Of a stretch of DNA of 64,000 nt, positions 26,078-35,708 are shown in pieces. The stretch's first letter is position 1. Each line of letters starts with the position of its first letter. The stretch is from Parvibaculum sp035325945 (GTDB taxonomy: Bacteria > Pseudomonadota > Alphaproteobacteria > Parvibaculales > Parvibaculaceae). The stretch covers positions 1 to 64,000 of the forward strand of contig NZ_DAOKYX010000013.1 of the NCBI RefSeq assembly GCF_035325945.1, written 5' to 3'. The notes under the pieces were generated by a model, which was given only the letters and a program-made list of their open reading frames with translations, was not told where the DNA came from and ran no database searches. The position numbers were made by a program, and so were the translations under genes.

Positions 26078-27171
26078 GCCAGACTGCCCAGCGCGCCTTC
26101 GATGACGACGCGCGGTTCCTCGTCCCTGCGCTCGCGCAGGGTGCCGATGCGATAGACGGTTTCGCCTTCGGCGGCGAGCACCCGCGCGACCTCGGCCGCG
26201 CGATCCTCTGGCACCACCACCACCATGCCGATGCCGCAGTTGAAGGTACGGCCCATTTCCGCTTCCTCGACGCCGCCGAGCTTCATCACCCAGCGGAAGA
26301 CATCCGGCATCCGCCAGGAGGCGCCGTCGATCTCGGCCGCGAGCCCCTCGGGCAGCACGCGCGGAATGTTCTCGACGAAGCCGCCGCCGGTGATGTGGGC
26401 GAGCGCCTTGATCGCGCCCGTCTCGCGGATCGCCTTCAACACGCTGCGGACATAGATGCGTGTCGGTGTCAGCAGTGCCTCGCCGATGGTCACGCTGCCA
26501 TCCTCGACATGGGGGAAGGGCGCGTCATAGCTGAGGCCGTGATCGGCGACGATGCGGCGGACGAGCGAATAGCCGTTGGAGTGGAAGCCGGTGGAGGCAA
26601 GGCCGATGAGCACGTCGCCCGCGCCGACATCGCGGCGAGGAAGAATCTGGTCACGCTCGACCGCGCCGACGGCGAAGCCCGCAAGGTCGTAATCACCCTT
26701 GGCGTACATGCCCGGCATCTCGGCAGTCTCGCCGCCAATGAGGGCGCAATTCGCCTGCCGGCATCCCTCGGCGATGCCGGAAATGACGGCGGTCGCCTCC
26801 TCGACGTCGAGCTTGCCCGTGGCGAAGTAGTCGAGGAAGAAAAGGGGCTCTGCGCCCTGAACGACGAGATCGTTGACCGACATGGCGACGAGGTCGATGC
26901 CGACCGTGTCGTGAATGCCCGCCTCGATCGCGACCTTGAGCTTGGTGCCGACGCCGTCATTGGCGGCGACGAGGACGGGGTCCTTGTAGCCCGTGGCCTT
27001 GAGGTCGAAGAGGCCGCCGAAACCGCCAAGCTCCGCATTGGAGCCCGAACGGCGGGTCGACTTGGCCAACGGGGCGATGGCCCGGACGAGGGCGTTGCCC
27101 GCGTCGATGTCCACACCGGCCTGCGCGTAGGTGTAGCGGTTGGGGCGATCCTTGCTGGGGCTGTCGGCCAT
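26074..27171 (-). CDS. purM: Phosphoribosylformylglycinamidine cyclo-ligase
   Basis: AIR synthetase, fifth step of purine synthesis. The start at 27171 gives MADSPSKDRPNRYTYAQAGV and 365 residues; the open frame continues upstream without family similarity. Typical stretches are NDGVGTKLKVA, GGETAEMPGMY and HITGGGFVENIPRVLP. It is encoded upstream of and overlapping purN, as in most Proteobacteria, and divergent from the DUF2066 gene. Confidence 0.96.
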   Translation of the reverse strand: MADSPSKDRPNRYTYAQAGVDIDAGNALVRAIAPLAKSTRRSGSNAELGGFGGLFDLKATGYKDPVLVAANDGVGTKLKVAIEAGIHDTVGIDLVAMSVNDLVVQGAEPLFFLDYFATGKLDVEEATAVISGIAEGCRQANCALIGGETAEMPGMYAKGDYDLAGFAVGAVERDQILPRRDVGAGDVLIGLASTGFHSNGYSLVRRIVADHGLSYDAPFPHVEDGSVTIGEALLTPTRIYVRSVLKAIRETGAIKALAHITGGGFVENIPRVLPEGLAAEIDGASWRMPDVFRWVMKLGGVEEAEMGRTFNCGIGMVVVVPEDRAAEVARVLAAEGETVYRIGTLRERRDEEPRVVIEGALGSLA

Positions 27172-27230
27172 GAATGAACGGGTCCGGATTGGGAGGATTC
27201 GAATTCGGCCACAAAACACCCGAAAACGCC

Positions 27231-27259
27231 CGTATAAGCAAGGGACTCGCGCGGGAAAA
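27231..27259 (-). promoter_or_regulatory. Possible promoter of purMN
   Basis: On the minus strand TTTTCC (27254-27259), a 17-base spacer and TATACG (27231-27236), about 60 bp before the purM ATG. Spacing is ideal but the -35 is weak. I see no obvious PurR-type operator. Confidence 0.35.
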
Positions 27260-27311
27260 GCGGCCGGGCCGAAAAAGCGCCTGTCCCCGCTTCGCGGCGT
27301 CCGTGCGATAC

Positions 27312-27317
27312 TATAAT
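27312..27317 (+). promoter_or_regulatory. Consensus -10 box upstream of the DUF2066 gene
   Basis: A perfect TATAAT lies 62 bp before the ATG at 27379. No good -35 is found at 16-18 bases, so the promoter may rely on an activator or on the -10 alone. Confidence 0.4.
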
Positions 27318-27378
27318 CTGCGGCGCGGGCAGGGCAGTCTTGCCGGGCCAAAAGTGATTGGGATCAAGGGCCTATCGG

Positions 27379-28458
27379 ATGAAAACGGCATCTCGGTTTA
27401 TGGCGGCGGCGGCTTTTGCCTGGGCGATCCTCGCGGGCGGGGGCGCCGGGGCGGCCGATCTCTACACCGTTCGCGGCGTCCATGTGGACGAGACGGCGAA
27501 GAGCGCGGCGGCGGCCCGGACCGTCGCCCAGGCCAATGGCCAGCGCCAGGCGCTCATCCAGCTTCTGAAGCGGCTCACCCTGCCGGAGGACTGGGCGGCC
27601 CTGCCGCAGGTCGATGACAGGACGGCGCAGGACGCCGTTCGCGGCTTTCAGGTGGCGAGCGAGAAGGCCAGCTCCACCCGCTATATCGCCGACCTCAATG
27701 TGAGCTTCCAGCCCGATGCCGTGCAGCGGCTGCTGCGCGCCCGCAACATTCCCTTCGGCGAAACGCAGGCAAAGCCCGCGCTGCTGCTCGCCGTCCTCGA
27801 CATGGGCGGCTCGCGCATGCTGTGGGAGGACAGGAACCCCTGGCGCGACGCCTGGGCCGCCTCCGACCTCGCGGATTCGATGACGCCGCTCATTATGCCG
27901 CTTGGCGACGTTCAGGAATTCTCGCTGGTGACGCCGCAACAGGCGATCTCGGGCGACAGGGCGGCGCTCGCCGCGCTGGCCGCGCGCTATGGCACCGACG
28001 AGGTGGTCGTGGCCCATGCGGTCGCAAACCCGGAAGGGACGAAGATCGATGTGACCGCGACCCGCTACGGCACGCAGCCCGCAGCGCCCATCAGCCGGAG
28101 CTATCAGGCCACGACTCAGGGGCCCGATGCCTTCTCCGACATGGCCCGAGCCGCCGCCACCGACCTTCTGCTCGCGCTTGGCGCGGACTGGAAGCGCGCG
28201 ATCGTGGTGCGCGACGGCGAGGCGGCGCAGCTTACCGCCTCGGCGCATTATGCGACGCTCGAACAGTGGGAAGCCATCCGCAGAGGGCTTTCGACCGCGC
28301 CGCTGGTCAAGGGGCTCCAGGTTGAAGGCATTGCCGCAACGGGCGCCGAGGTCGAGATCAGCTATCGCGGCACGCCGGAAAAGCTCGCCCTGTCGCTCGC
28401 CCAGTCCAACATCGCGCTCACGCAGGATGGCGATGGCTGGTCGCTGCGTCTCAGATAG
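27379..28458 (+). CDS. DUF2066 domain periplasmic protein
   Basis: A 359-residue protein with a signal peptide (AAAAFAWAILAGGGAGAA, cleaved near residue 26) followed by a DUF2066 domain: VDETAKSAAAARTVAQANGQ and RYIADLNVSFQPDAVQRLL are recognisable. The function is unknown. The start at 27379 is chosen for the signal peptide. It lies 12 bp before an AI-2E-family permease and close to hdaA, a neighbourhood I recall from other Alphaproteobacteria, so the three are probably one operon. Confidence 0.82.
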   Translation: MKTASRFMAAAAFAWAILAGGGAGAADLYTVRGVHVDETAKSAAAARTVAQANGQRQALIQLLKRLTLPEDWAALPQVDDRTAQDAVRGFQVASEKASSTRYIADLNVSFQPDAVQRLLRARNIPFGETQAKPALLLAVLDMGGSRMLWEDRNPWRDAWAASDLADSMTPLIMPLGDVQEFSLVTPQQAISGDRAALAALAARYGTDEVVVAHAVANPEGTKIDVTATRYGTQPAAPISRSYQATTQGPDAFSDMARAAATDLLLALGADWKRAIVVRDGEAAQLTASAHYATLEQWEAIRRGLSTAPLVKGLQVEGIAATGAEVEISYRGTPEKLALSLAQSNIALTQDGDGWSLRLR

Positions 28459-28470
28459 AAGGGCCGCCCC

Positions 28471-29571
28471 ATGACCGTGCAACGTCAGGCGGCGTTCTGG
28501 ATCGGGGGCATACTCTGCTTCGTCCTGGCGCTCTGGCTGCTGAAGAGCATTCTGCTGCCCTTCGTCGCCGGGCTCGCGGTCGCCTATTTTCTCGATCCCT
28601 TCGCCGACAAGCTGGAAAAGCGCGGCCTGTCGCGGCTCGCCGCGACCGCGCTCATCTCGGTGTTCTTCACGCTGCTCGCCATCGCGGTGGCGGTCATCCT
28701 GCTGCCCTTGCTCTATCAGCAGACGATCGCCTTCATCGAAACGCTCCCCAACATCATCACCGGGGCGCGCAGTTTCCTCAACGATGCAAGCCACGGAAAG
28801 CTCGCCCATCTGCTCGGCAACAATGCCGATATTCAGAAGGCGGTTCGGGAAGTGGCGGCGGGCGGCCTTTCATGGCTCCTGAGCCTCCTGCCTTCGATCG
28901 GCTCGCAGGGCCTCGCGCTTGTCGGCCTCATTTCGCTCGTGGTCGTCACCCCCGTCGTCGCCTTCTACATGCTGCTCGACTGGGACCGCATGGTGGCGCG
29001 GATCGACGAGCTTCTGCCGCGCGATCACGCCGAGACGATCCGCGCGCTCGCCCGCGAGATCAACGAGGTGCTGGAGGGGTTCGTTCGCGGGCAGGTGCTG
29101 GTCTGTCTTTTCCTCGGCGTTTTCTATGCGGTCGGGCTTTCCGTCGCGGGGCTCAAATTCGGGCTCGTCGTCGGCATCATGACCGGCATACTGAGCTTCA
29201 TTCCCTATCTCGGCACCATTTCGGGCTTCGTCGTCTCCACGGCGCTTGCCTGTTTCCAGTTCTGGCCGGACTACACGAGCATCGGCGTGATCGTTGCGAT
29301 CTTCGTCGTCGGCCAGTTCATCGAAGGTAACTTCCTCGCGCCGAAGCTCGTGGGCGACAAGGTCCGGCTTCATCCTGTCTGGGTGATGTTTTCCCTTTTC
29401 GCATTCGGCGCACTGTTCGGCTTCGTCGGCGCGCTGATCGCGCTGCCGGTGGCGGCGGCGATCGGCGTGCTCGCGCGCTTCGGCGTCTCGCGCTATGAGG
29501 GCAGCCAGATCTATTGGGGCTTGTCGGGCTCGCGCCGCCCGGCCGACGACAAGCCGGACACGGACGCTTGA
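28471..29571 (+). CDS. AI-2E family transporter (PerM-like)
   Basis: Integral membrane protein of 366 residues with about seven to eight hydrophobic helices. The C-terminal half carries family hallmarks (GLVVGIMTGILSFIPYLG, PVWVMFSLFAFGALFG). The family covers exporters such as TqsA, Na+/H+ antiporters and PerM-like proteins, so substrate cannot be assigned; a role in quorum sensing should not be assumed. Its stop overlaps the hdaA start (TGATG). Confidence 0.85.
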   Translation: MTVQRQAAFWIGGILCFVLALWLLKSILLPFVAGLAVAYFLDPFADKLEKRGLSRLAATALISVFFTLLAIAVAVILLPLLYQQTIAFIETLPNIITGARSFLNDASHGKLAHLLGNNADIQKAVREVAAGGLSWLLSLLPSIGSQGLALVGLISLVVVTPVVAFYMLLDWDRMVARIDELLPRDHAETIRALAREINEVLEGFVRGQVLVCLFLGVFYAVGLSVAGLKFGLVVGIMTGILSFIPYLGTISGFVVSTALACFQFWPDYTSIGVIVAIFVVGQFIEGNFLAPKLVGDKVRLHPVWVMFSLFAFGALFGFVGALIALPVAAAIGVLARFGVSRYEGSQIYWGLSGSRRPADDKPDTDA

Positions 29572-30245
29572 TGTCGCGGCAGCTCGTCTTCGAACTCGGC
29601 CACCGCCCGGCCTTTGGGCGCGAGGATTTTCTCGTCGGTCCCTCCAACGAAGCGGCCGTGGCGATGATCGACGCCTGGCCGAACTGGCCGGGCCCTGCGG
29701 CCGCCCTTTCAGGCCCGGCCGGAAGCGGCAAGACGCATCTCGCCGAAGTCTGGCGCGCGGCGGCGGGCGCGGTACGGCTCGATCTGAGTGCGCTTGGCGA
29801 GGCCGATCTGCCGGCGCTCGTGGCGCAGCGCGCGATCATCCTCGAGGATCTGGCGACGCTGAGCGACCGGGAGGAGAGGGCGCTTTTTCATCTCCTCAAT
29901 CTCGTCCGGGAGGAGGGGGCGGCGCTCCTTCTCACCTCGCGCGCGGCGCCGGGACACATCGAGGTGCGGCTGCCGGACCTCGCTTCGCGGCTGCGCGCGC
30001 TGCCCCATGCGGAACTCGGCGCGCCGGACGATGCGCTGCTCGCGGGTGTGCTCGTGAAGCTCTTCGACGACCGCCAGCTCCGCGTGGCGGAACCCCTGAT
30101 CGCCTATGTCACCTCGCGGATCGAACGCTCGATCTCGGTGCTGCGCGATGTGGTGGAGGCGCTGGACCGCGCCTCGCTTTCCGGTAAACGGCCCATTACC
30201 GTGCCGCTCGCCGCCGAGGTGCTTCAGAGCCTCGGCCGGGGCTGA
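29571..30245 (+). CDS. hdaA: HdaA, DnaA-related regulator of replication initiation
   Basis: AAA+ protein of 224 residues resembling the ATPase part of DnaA without its DNA-binding domain. It starts MSRQLVFELGHRPAFGREDF, containing the short clamp-binding motif expected in Hda proteins. The Walker A motif GPAGSGKT is at 48-55 and a Walker B-like AIILEDL follows; RIERSISVLRDVVEALD includes the arginine of box VII. Hda with the sliding clamp stimulates ATP hydrolysis by DnaA after initiation. The start is fixed by the TGATG overlap with the permease gene. Confidence 0.87.
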   Translation: MSRQLVFELGHRPAFGREDFLVGPSNEAAVAMIDAWPNWPGPAAALSGPAGSGKTHLAEVWRAAAGAVRLDLSALGEADLPALVAQRAIILEDLATLSDREERALFHLLNLVREEGAALLLTSRAAPGHIEVRLPDLASRLRALPHAELGAPDDALLAGVLVKLFDDRQLRVAEPLIAYVTSRIERSISVLRDVVEALDRASLSGKRPITVPLAAEVLQSLGRG

Positions 30246-30312
30246 GCGCCCGGTCATGACTCAGTCACAGGTTTGACGTAATCTTCGGTGAGAAGAACGT
30301 CTCCGGCCGCGT

Positions 30313-32649
30313 ATGGCGGGGCCGCCGGGCCGGAACGAGAATGCCGCGCCACAGCCTGTTTCCGAGGAGCAGAAGACGGTGACCCCTTTGCCGCCGCTCA
30401 ATCGCAAGTCCGAACTCCCGTCGGAGGTGCCCGCATCGCGGCAGCCGGACCGGACCGGGGAGAGCAAGCCCGCGCTTTCGATCGACGTGAGCCCGCCTGA
30501 TCGCTTCATCAATCGCGAGCTGTCATGGCTCGCCTTCAACACGCGCGTGCTCGAGGAATCGGCGAACCTGAACCATCCGCTTCTCGAGCGGCTGCGTTTT
30601 CTTTCCATTTCCGCGTCCAATCTCGACGAATTCTTCATGGTGCGCGTGGCGGGCCTGCGCGGCCAGATCAGGGCGGGCGTCGATACGCTGAGCCAGGACG
30701 GTCTCACGCCCGCGCAGCAGCTCGACCGCGTGAACGCGGCCGCCTATGAGCTGATGCAGGAGCAGCAGCGGCAATGGGTCTCGATCAGGAAGGTGCTTCG
30801 CGAGGCCGGCATCAGCGTGCTCTCCGCGAGCGAAGTCACGAAGGAAGAATTCGCCTGGATCGAGAACCGCTTTCTGGAACAGGTCTTCCCTGTCCTGACG
30901 CCGCTCGCCATCGACCCGGCGCATCCTTTCCCGTTCATTCCCAATCTCGGCTTCGCGCTCGCGCTGCAACTTCAGCGCCAGACTGACGGCAAGCTCATGA
31001 ACGCGCTGCTGCCGATCCCGACGCAGGTCGAGCGCTTCATCCGCCTGCCCGCGCGCGAGACGGGTGATGGCACCTCGCAGATCCGCTTCCTCTCGCTCGA
31101 AGACATGATCGGGCTTTTCCTCGACCGGCTCTTCCCCGGATACAGGGTGATCGGGCAGGGCGGGTTCCGGCTTCTGCGCGACAGCGACATCGAAATCGAG
31201 GAAGAAGCCGAAGACCTCGTGCGCTTCTTCGAGTCCGCGCTGAAGCGCCGGCGCCGCGGCAGCGTGATCCGGCTGAAGATGCAGGCCTCCACGCCTGCTT
31301 CGCTGCGCGATCTCGTGGTGAGCGAACTCGGCGTGACCGACAAGGAATTCGTGATGGTCGACGGCCTTCTCGGCCTCGCCCAGACGAGCCAGCTCATCGT
31401 CGATGACAGGCCGGACCTCAAATTCCCGCCCTATAACGCGCGCTTTCCCGAACGCATCCGTGATCATGGCGGCGACTGCCTCGCGGCCATTCGCTCGAAG
31501 GACATCATCGTCCACCATCCTTACGAGTCCTTCGACGTCGTGGTGCAGTTCATCCGGCAGGCAGCCGCGGACCCCGACGTCGTCGCAATCAAGCAGACGC
31601 TCTATCGCACCTCAAAGGACAGCCCCATCGTTCAGGCGCTGATCGAGGCGGCGGAGGCCGGGAAATCGGTGACGGCGCTCGTCGAGCTCAAGGCGCGTTT
31701 CGACGAGGCGGCGAATATCGTCTGGGCACGCAATCTCGAACGCGCGGGCGTGCAGGTCGTGTTCGGTTTCATCGAACTCAAGACCCATGCGAAGCTCTCG
31801 CTCGTGGTGCGGCGCGAGGGCGGCGCATTGCGCTCCTATGTGCATTTCGGCACCGGCAATTACCACCCGGTGACGGCGAAGATCTATACCGATCTCTCGA
31901 TGTTCACCTGCGACCCGCTGCTTGCCGCCGATGTGTCGCAGATCTTCAATTTCATTACCGGCTATGCAGAGCCGAAGCATCTGAACCTGCTCGCCGTCTC
32001 GCCGGTCAACCTGCGCGGACGCCTGCTCGCCAATATTCAGGACGAGATCGCGCATGCGAAGGCGGGCCGTCCCGCTGCCATCTGGGTGAAGCTCAACGCG
32101 CTCGTCGATCCCGAAATCATCGACGCGCTTTATGAGGCGAGCAGGGCGGGTGTCCAGATCGAGTTGGTGGTGCGCGGTATCTGCTGCCTGAGGCCGGGCG
32201 TGCCGGGTCTTTCCGACAACATCCGTGTGAAGAGCATTGTCGGGCGCTTCCTCGAGCACTCGCGCATCGTCTGCTTCGGCAATGGCTATGGTCTGCCTTC
32301 GGAGAAGGCCAAGGTTTACATTTCCTCCGCCGACTGGATGCCGCGCAATCTCGACCGCCGCGTCGAGGTGCTCGTTCCCATTCTGAACCCCACGGTTCAC
32401 GAGCAGGTGCTCGATCAGATCATGGTTGCGAATCTGAAGGACAACCAGCAAAGTTGGTCGCTCCGGGCGGACGGCACCTATGAGCGCATGACCGTTCCGG
32501 AGGGGGGTGCGCCCTTCAACGCGCATTCCTATTTCATGAACAATGCAAGCCTCTCCGGCCGCGGAAAATCCTTGCGTGACAAGCTGCCGCCGACGTTCGA
32601 TATCAGGACTGGCGATGTCAAAGCGGGAAGCGGCAAGCCCGGAGAATGA
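30313..32649 (+). CDS. ppk1: Polyphosphate kinase 1
   Basis: Reversibly makes polyphosphate from ATP. It has 778 residues, longer than the roughly 690 in E. coli because of an N-terminal Pro/Ser/Glu-rich extension of about 60 residues. Next come FINRELSWLAFNTRVLEE and SASNLDEFFMVRVAGL. The presumed phosphohistidine is His511 in YVHFGTGNYHP. The start at 30313 is the first ATG; a later start would shorten the disordered extension. It is followed by ppx across an artefactual gap, so the two are an operon. Confidence 0.95.
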   Translation: MAGPPGRNENAAPQPVSEEQKTVTPLPPLNRKSELPSEVPASRQPDRTGESKPALSIDVSPPDRFINRELSWLAFNTRVLEESANLNHPLLERLRFLSISASNLDEFFMVRVAGLRGQIRAGVDTLSQDGLTPAQQLDRVNAAAYELMQEQQRQWVSIRKVLREAGISVLSASEVTKEEFAWIENRFLEQVFPVLTPLAIDPAHPFPFIPNLGFALALQLQRQTDGKLMNALLPIPTQVERFIRLPARETGDGTSQIRFLSLEDMIGLFLDRLFPGYRVIGQGGFRLLRDSDIEIEEEAEDLVRFFESALKRRRRGSVIRLKMQASTPASLRDLVVSELGVTDKEFVMVDGLLGLAQTSQLIVDDRPDLKFPPYNARFPERIRDHGGDCLAAIRSKDIIVHHPYESFDVVVQFIRQAAADPDVVAIKQTLYRTSKDSPIVQALIEAAEAGKSVTALVELKARFDEAANIVWARNLERAGVQVVFGFIELKTHAKLSLVVRREGGALRSYVHFGTGNYHPVTAKIYTDLSMFTCDPLLAADVSQIFNFITGYAEPKHLNLLAVSPVNLRGRLLANIQDEIAHAKAGRPAAIWVKLNALVDPEIIDALYEASRAGVQIELVVRGICCLRPGVPGLSDNIRVKSIVGRFLEHSRIVCFGNGYGLPSEKAKVYISSADWMPRNLDRRVEVLVPILNPTVHEQVLDQIMVANLKDNQQSWSLRADGTYERMTVPEGGAPFNAHSYFMNNASLSGRGKSLRDKLPPTFDIRTGDVKAGSGKPGE

Positions 32650-32663
32650 GAGGCTGAGGAGCT
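32609..32663 (+). repeat. Left copy of a 55-bp duplication at an assembly gap
   Basis: The last 55 bases before the N-run are identical to the first 55 after it (32764-32818). They cover the end of ppk1 and its stop. This looks like two contig ends sharing a k-mer overlap, not a biological repeat. Confidence 0.92.
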
Positions 32664-32763
32664 NNNNNNNNNNNNNNNNNNNNNNNNNNNNNNNNNNNNN
32701 NNNNNNNNNNNNNNNNNNNNNNNNNNNNNNNNNNNNNNNNNNNNNNNNNNNNNNNNNNNNNNN
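32664..32763 (+). other. Assembly gap of 100 N (artefact)
   Basis: Exactly 100 N, the usual placeholder for a gap of unknown size. Because the flanks overlap exactly by 55 bases, the gap can be closed by merging them, which removes 155 bp from the window and puts the ppx TTG about 17 bp after the ppk1 stop. Confidence 0.92.
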
Positions 32764-32818
32764 CTGGCGATGTCAAAGCGGGAAGCGGCAAGCCCGGAGA
32801 ATGAGAGGCTGAGGAGCT
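32764..32818 (+). repeat. Right copy of the 55-bp duplication
   Basis: Identical to 32609-32663. Its end supplies the GAGGAG ribosome-binding site of ppx. Confidence 0.92.
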
Positions 32819-32821
32819 GAT

Positions 32822-34321
32822 TTGAGCGGCAGGAAGAGCGCCGGCCGGTTTGGTATCGTCGATCTGGGCTCGAACTCTGTCCGCTTGGTCGTTTACGCCG
32901 CTGCCGTCCGCAGCCCGGTGCTTGTCTTCAACGAAAAGGTGCTTTGCGGCCTCGGCCGCACGCTGGCCAGTACAGGCAAGCTCGATCCGAAGGGGATCGA
33001 GCGGGCCTTCGATGCGCTGCGGCGCTTCATTGCCCTTCGTGAGCAGATCGGCATCGACCGCCTCATCGTCGCCGCGACGGCGGCCGTGCGCGACGCGACG
33101 GACGGGCCCGAATTTCTGGCGCAGGCGGAAGAGATTTGCGGCTTCAGGATCAGGCTCGTCTCCGGCCCCGAGGAAGCGCGGCTCGCGGCGCAGGGCGTTC
33201 TTTCCGGCATTCCCGATGCGGAAGGCATTGTCGGCGATCTCGGCGGCGCGAGCCTCGAACTCGTGAATGTCGGCGGGGGCAAGCTCATCGGCGAGGGATC
33301 AACCCTGCCGATCGGCCCGCTGCGGATCATGGATCAATCGAAGAATGATCCTTCGGCGGCGGAAGCGATCGTCGACAAGGCGCTCAAGGGCGTCGATCTC
33401 CTCAAGCAGGCGCAGGGCCGCAAGCTCTATGTCGTCGGTGGCGTCTGGCGAAACCTCGCCCGGATTCACATGGCACAGCGCAATTACCCGATCCATGTCC
33501 TGCATGAATATGTGATCCCCGCGCGGGATGCGGCCGACATCGCCAAGGTGATCGAGAGGCTAGGGCCGAAAACGCTGGCGCAGATACCAGACATTTCCGA
33601 GCGCCGCATCGACACGCTTCCCTTCGGCGCCCTGGTGCTCGACAGGCTCATCGGCGCGATGAAGGCGAAGGAAGTGGTCGTCTCGGCCTATGGGCTGCGC
33701 GAGGGCATTCTCTTCGACCATCTCGGCAAGCGCGAGCAGGCGAAGGATCCGCTGATCGAGGGATGCCACGATCTGGCGAAGCGGCTGGCGCGTTTCCCGG
33801 AGCATGGCGAGGAACTGACGCGCTGGACGGCGCCGATTTTCGCCGAAGACGTGCTCGGCGAAACGCCGGCGGTGGCGCGGCTGCGACGCGCGGCCTGCAT
33901 CCTCGCCGATATCGGCTGGTATGTGCATCCGGACTACCGCGCGCATCACACCCTGACGCAGATATTGCTTGCGCCGTTTTCCGGCGTCGATCATCCGGGC
34001 AGGCTCTTTCTCGCCCGCGTCGGCTATCACCGGCATGAGGGCAAGGGCGAGCCGGAGTTCATCGGTAATCTGGCCGGCATTCTGACGCCGGTCGAGAACC
34101 ACCGCGCATTGGTGCTGGGCCTCGCGCAGCGGCTTGCCTTTACGCTTTGCGCGGCGACGACGGGCGTGCTGCCCAGGACGCGGCTCGAAATTTCCAAGTC
34201 GACGGTGACGCTGGTGGTGCCGCGACGCTACCAGACGCTGCTCGGCGAAGTGGTGCAGCGCAGGCTCTCGGCGCTCGCGCGCACGATAGACCGGAAGGGC
34301 GAAATGCGCGTGGGCCGCTGA
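32822..34321 (+). CDS. ppx: Exopolyphosphatase / Ppx-GppA phosphatase
   Basis: Hydrolyses polyphosphate from its ends; members may also convert pppGpp to ppGpp. It has 499 residues with the ASKHA phosphate motif FGIVDLGSNSVRLVVY at about 10-25 and GDLGGASLELV further on, plus a C-terminal HD-like domain. The start is TTG at 32822, with GAGGAG six bases upstream; an out-of-frame ATG at 32770 leads only to a 16-codon peptide. Pairing with ppk1 gives a make-and-break polyphosphate operon. Confidence 0.93.
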   Translation: MSGRKSAGRFGIVDLGSNSVRLVVYAAAVRSPVLVFNEKVLCGLGRTLASTGKLDPKGIERAFDALRRFIALREQIGIDRLIVAATAAVRDATDGPEFLAQAEEICGFRIRLVSGPEEARLAAQGVLSGIPDAEGIVGDLGGASLELVNVGGGKLIGEGSTLPIGPLRIMDQSKNDPSAAEAIVDKALKGVDLLKQAQGRKLYVVGGVWRNLARIHMAQRNYPIHVLHEYVIPARDAADIAKVIERLGPKTLAQIPDISERRIDTLPFGALVLDRLIGAMKAKEVVVSAYGLREGILFDHLGKREQAKDPLIEGCHDLAKRLARFPEHGEELTRWTAPIFAEDVLGETPAVARLRRAACILADIGWYVHPDYRAHHTLTQILLAPFSGVDHPGRLFLARVGYHRHEGKGEPEFIGNLAGILTPVENHRALVLGLAQRLAFTLCAATTGVLPRTRLEISKSTVTLVVPRRYQTLLGEVVQRRLSALARTIDRKGEMRVGR

Positions 34322-34324
34322 GGC

Positions 34325-35488
34325 TCAGCGCCCGCCCTTCGCCGTTTCCAGCAGAAGGATTTTCTTGCCCCGCGCGCTCAGCGCCAGTTCGCCGCGCTTG
34401 AGGCGCTGGGCGTCGGCGCCGAAGATTTCGCGCCGCCAGCCCTTGAGGGCAGGGACGTCCGGCTCGTCATGCGCGGCGATAAGCTCGAGATCGGACGTTC
34501 TGGCGACGAGCTTCTGCGCGACCTCGTGCTCCTCGCTGCGGAGCGAGAGCAGAACCTTCAGCAATTCGACAAGGGGGCCGATGCCCGGCGGCAGCGGCTC
34601 GGAATCCTTGACGACGGGTATGAGGTCTTCCCGCATGGAGAGCCCGCGCTCGACGGCCTCCATGATGCTCGCCGCCGTCCGGCTGTTGGCAAAGCCCTTG
34701 GGCACGGCGCGCAGGCGGTCGAGATCCTCCGGCACGCGGGGGATCTGCGTCGCGATCTCGGCGAGCGCATCGTCCTTGAGGATGCGGGAGCGGGGCAGGT
34801 CGCGCTCCTGCGCCTGCCGCTCGCGCCAGGCGGCGATCTCGACAAGCACGGCAAGGCCGCGCTGGCCCTTGAAGCGCATCTTGATGCGCTTCCACGCATC
34901 CTCGGGGCGCTGGGCATAGGTCTCCGGGTCCTGGAGGATCGCCATTTCCTCGGCGACCCAGCGCGCGCGGCCGGTCTGTGTGAGCCGGCGGGCCAGGACC
35001 TCGTAAATCTTCCTCAGATGGGTGACGTCGCCACAGGCATATTGAAGCTGCTTGTCGGAGAGCGGGCGGCGCGACCAGTCGGTGAAGCGGGAGGACTTGT
35101 CCACGCTGCCGCCGGTCAGCTTGCGCACCAGCGTCTCGTAGCCCACCGACTCGCCGAAGCCGCACACCATGGCCGCGACCTGGGTGTCGAAAAGCGGGTC
35201 GGGGATCGTCTCCGCCTCGTGCCAGAAGATCTCGATGTCCTGCCGCGCCGCGTGGAAAACCTTGACCACCTGCTTGTTGCGCATGAGCTCATAAAAGGGG
35301 GCGAGGTCGATGCCGGGCGCCTGCGGGTCGACGATGCAGGCTTCGCCGGGACTGGCAAGCTGGATGAGGCAGAGCTTCGGCCAGAAGGTCGAGTCGCGCA
35401 TGAACTCGGTGTCGACCGTGACATAGCCGGCACCGGCAAGGCGTGCGCATGTGGCCGCGAGCGCGTCAGTGTTCGTAATGATGTTCAT
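34325..35488 (-). CDS. rnd: Ribonuclease D
   Basis: 3'-5' exoribonuclease for tRNA and small-RNA 3' ends. It has 387 residues: a DEDD exonuclease domain first (VTVDTEFMRDSTFWP, VFHAARQDIEIF, YACGDVTHLRKIYEVL) and HRDC-type helices after about residue 210. It converges with ppx, the stop codons being only 4 bp apart, and is divergent from aspS. Confidence 0.94.
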   Translation of the reverse strand: MNIITNTDALAATCARLAGAGYVTVDTEFMRDSTFWPKLCLIQLASPGEACIVDPQAPGIDLAPFYELMRNKQVVKVFHAARQDIEIFWHEAETIPDPLFDTQVAAMVCGFGESVGYETLVRKLTGGSVDKSSRFTDWSRRPLSDKQLQYACGDVTHLRKIYEVLARRLTQTGRARWVAEEMAILQDPETYAQRPEDAWKRIKMRFKGQRGLAVLVEIAAWRERQAQERDLPRSRILKDDALAEIATQIPRVPEDLDRLRAVPKGFANSRTAASIMEAVERGLSMREDLIPVVKDSEPLPPGIGPLVELLKVLLSLRSEEHEVAQKLVARTSDLELIAAHDEPDVPALKGWRREIFGADAQRLKRGELALSARGKKILLLETAKGGR

Positions 35489-35708
35489 CGGGCGTCTCTA
35501 TAACTCATCGTTGCGGCCCTGTCGCGGCGCGAGAGCGGGCCCCGGCCGAATATCCGCCTTTTCGATCATGGAGTTGGACGGATGGATGCCGGCAGGGTGC
35601 CGCCGGCCCTTTGACAAGTCGGCCCCTTCCATGCACTTTCGCCCGATCCGGGCGTAGCATTCCGTTACGCTGCGATGATTCGTTCTTGATTATCAAGGCC
35701 TTGCAGCG

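Noticed and set aside
30246..30312. PhoB box before ppk1
   Set aside because: CAGTCAC-AGGT-TTTGACG has only one half resembling the consensus; the second repeat matches poorly.
32543..32812. Open frame running through the N-gap after ppk1
   Set aside because: It exists only because N is read through; after merging the overlapping flanks it stops at once.
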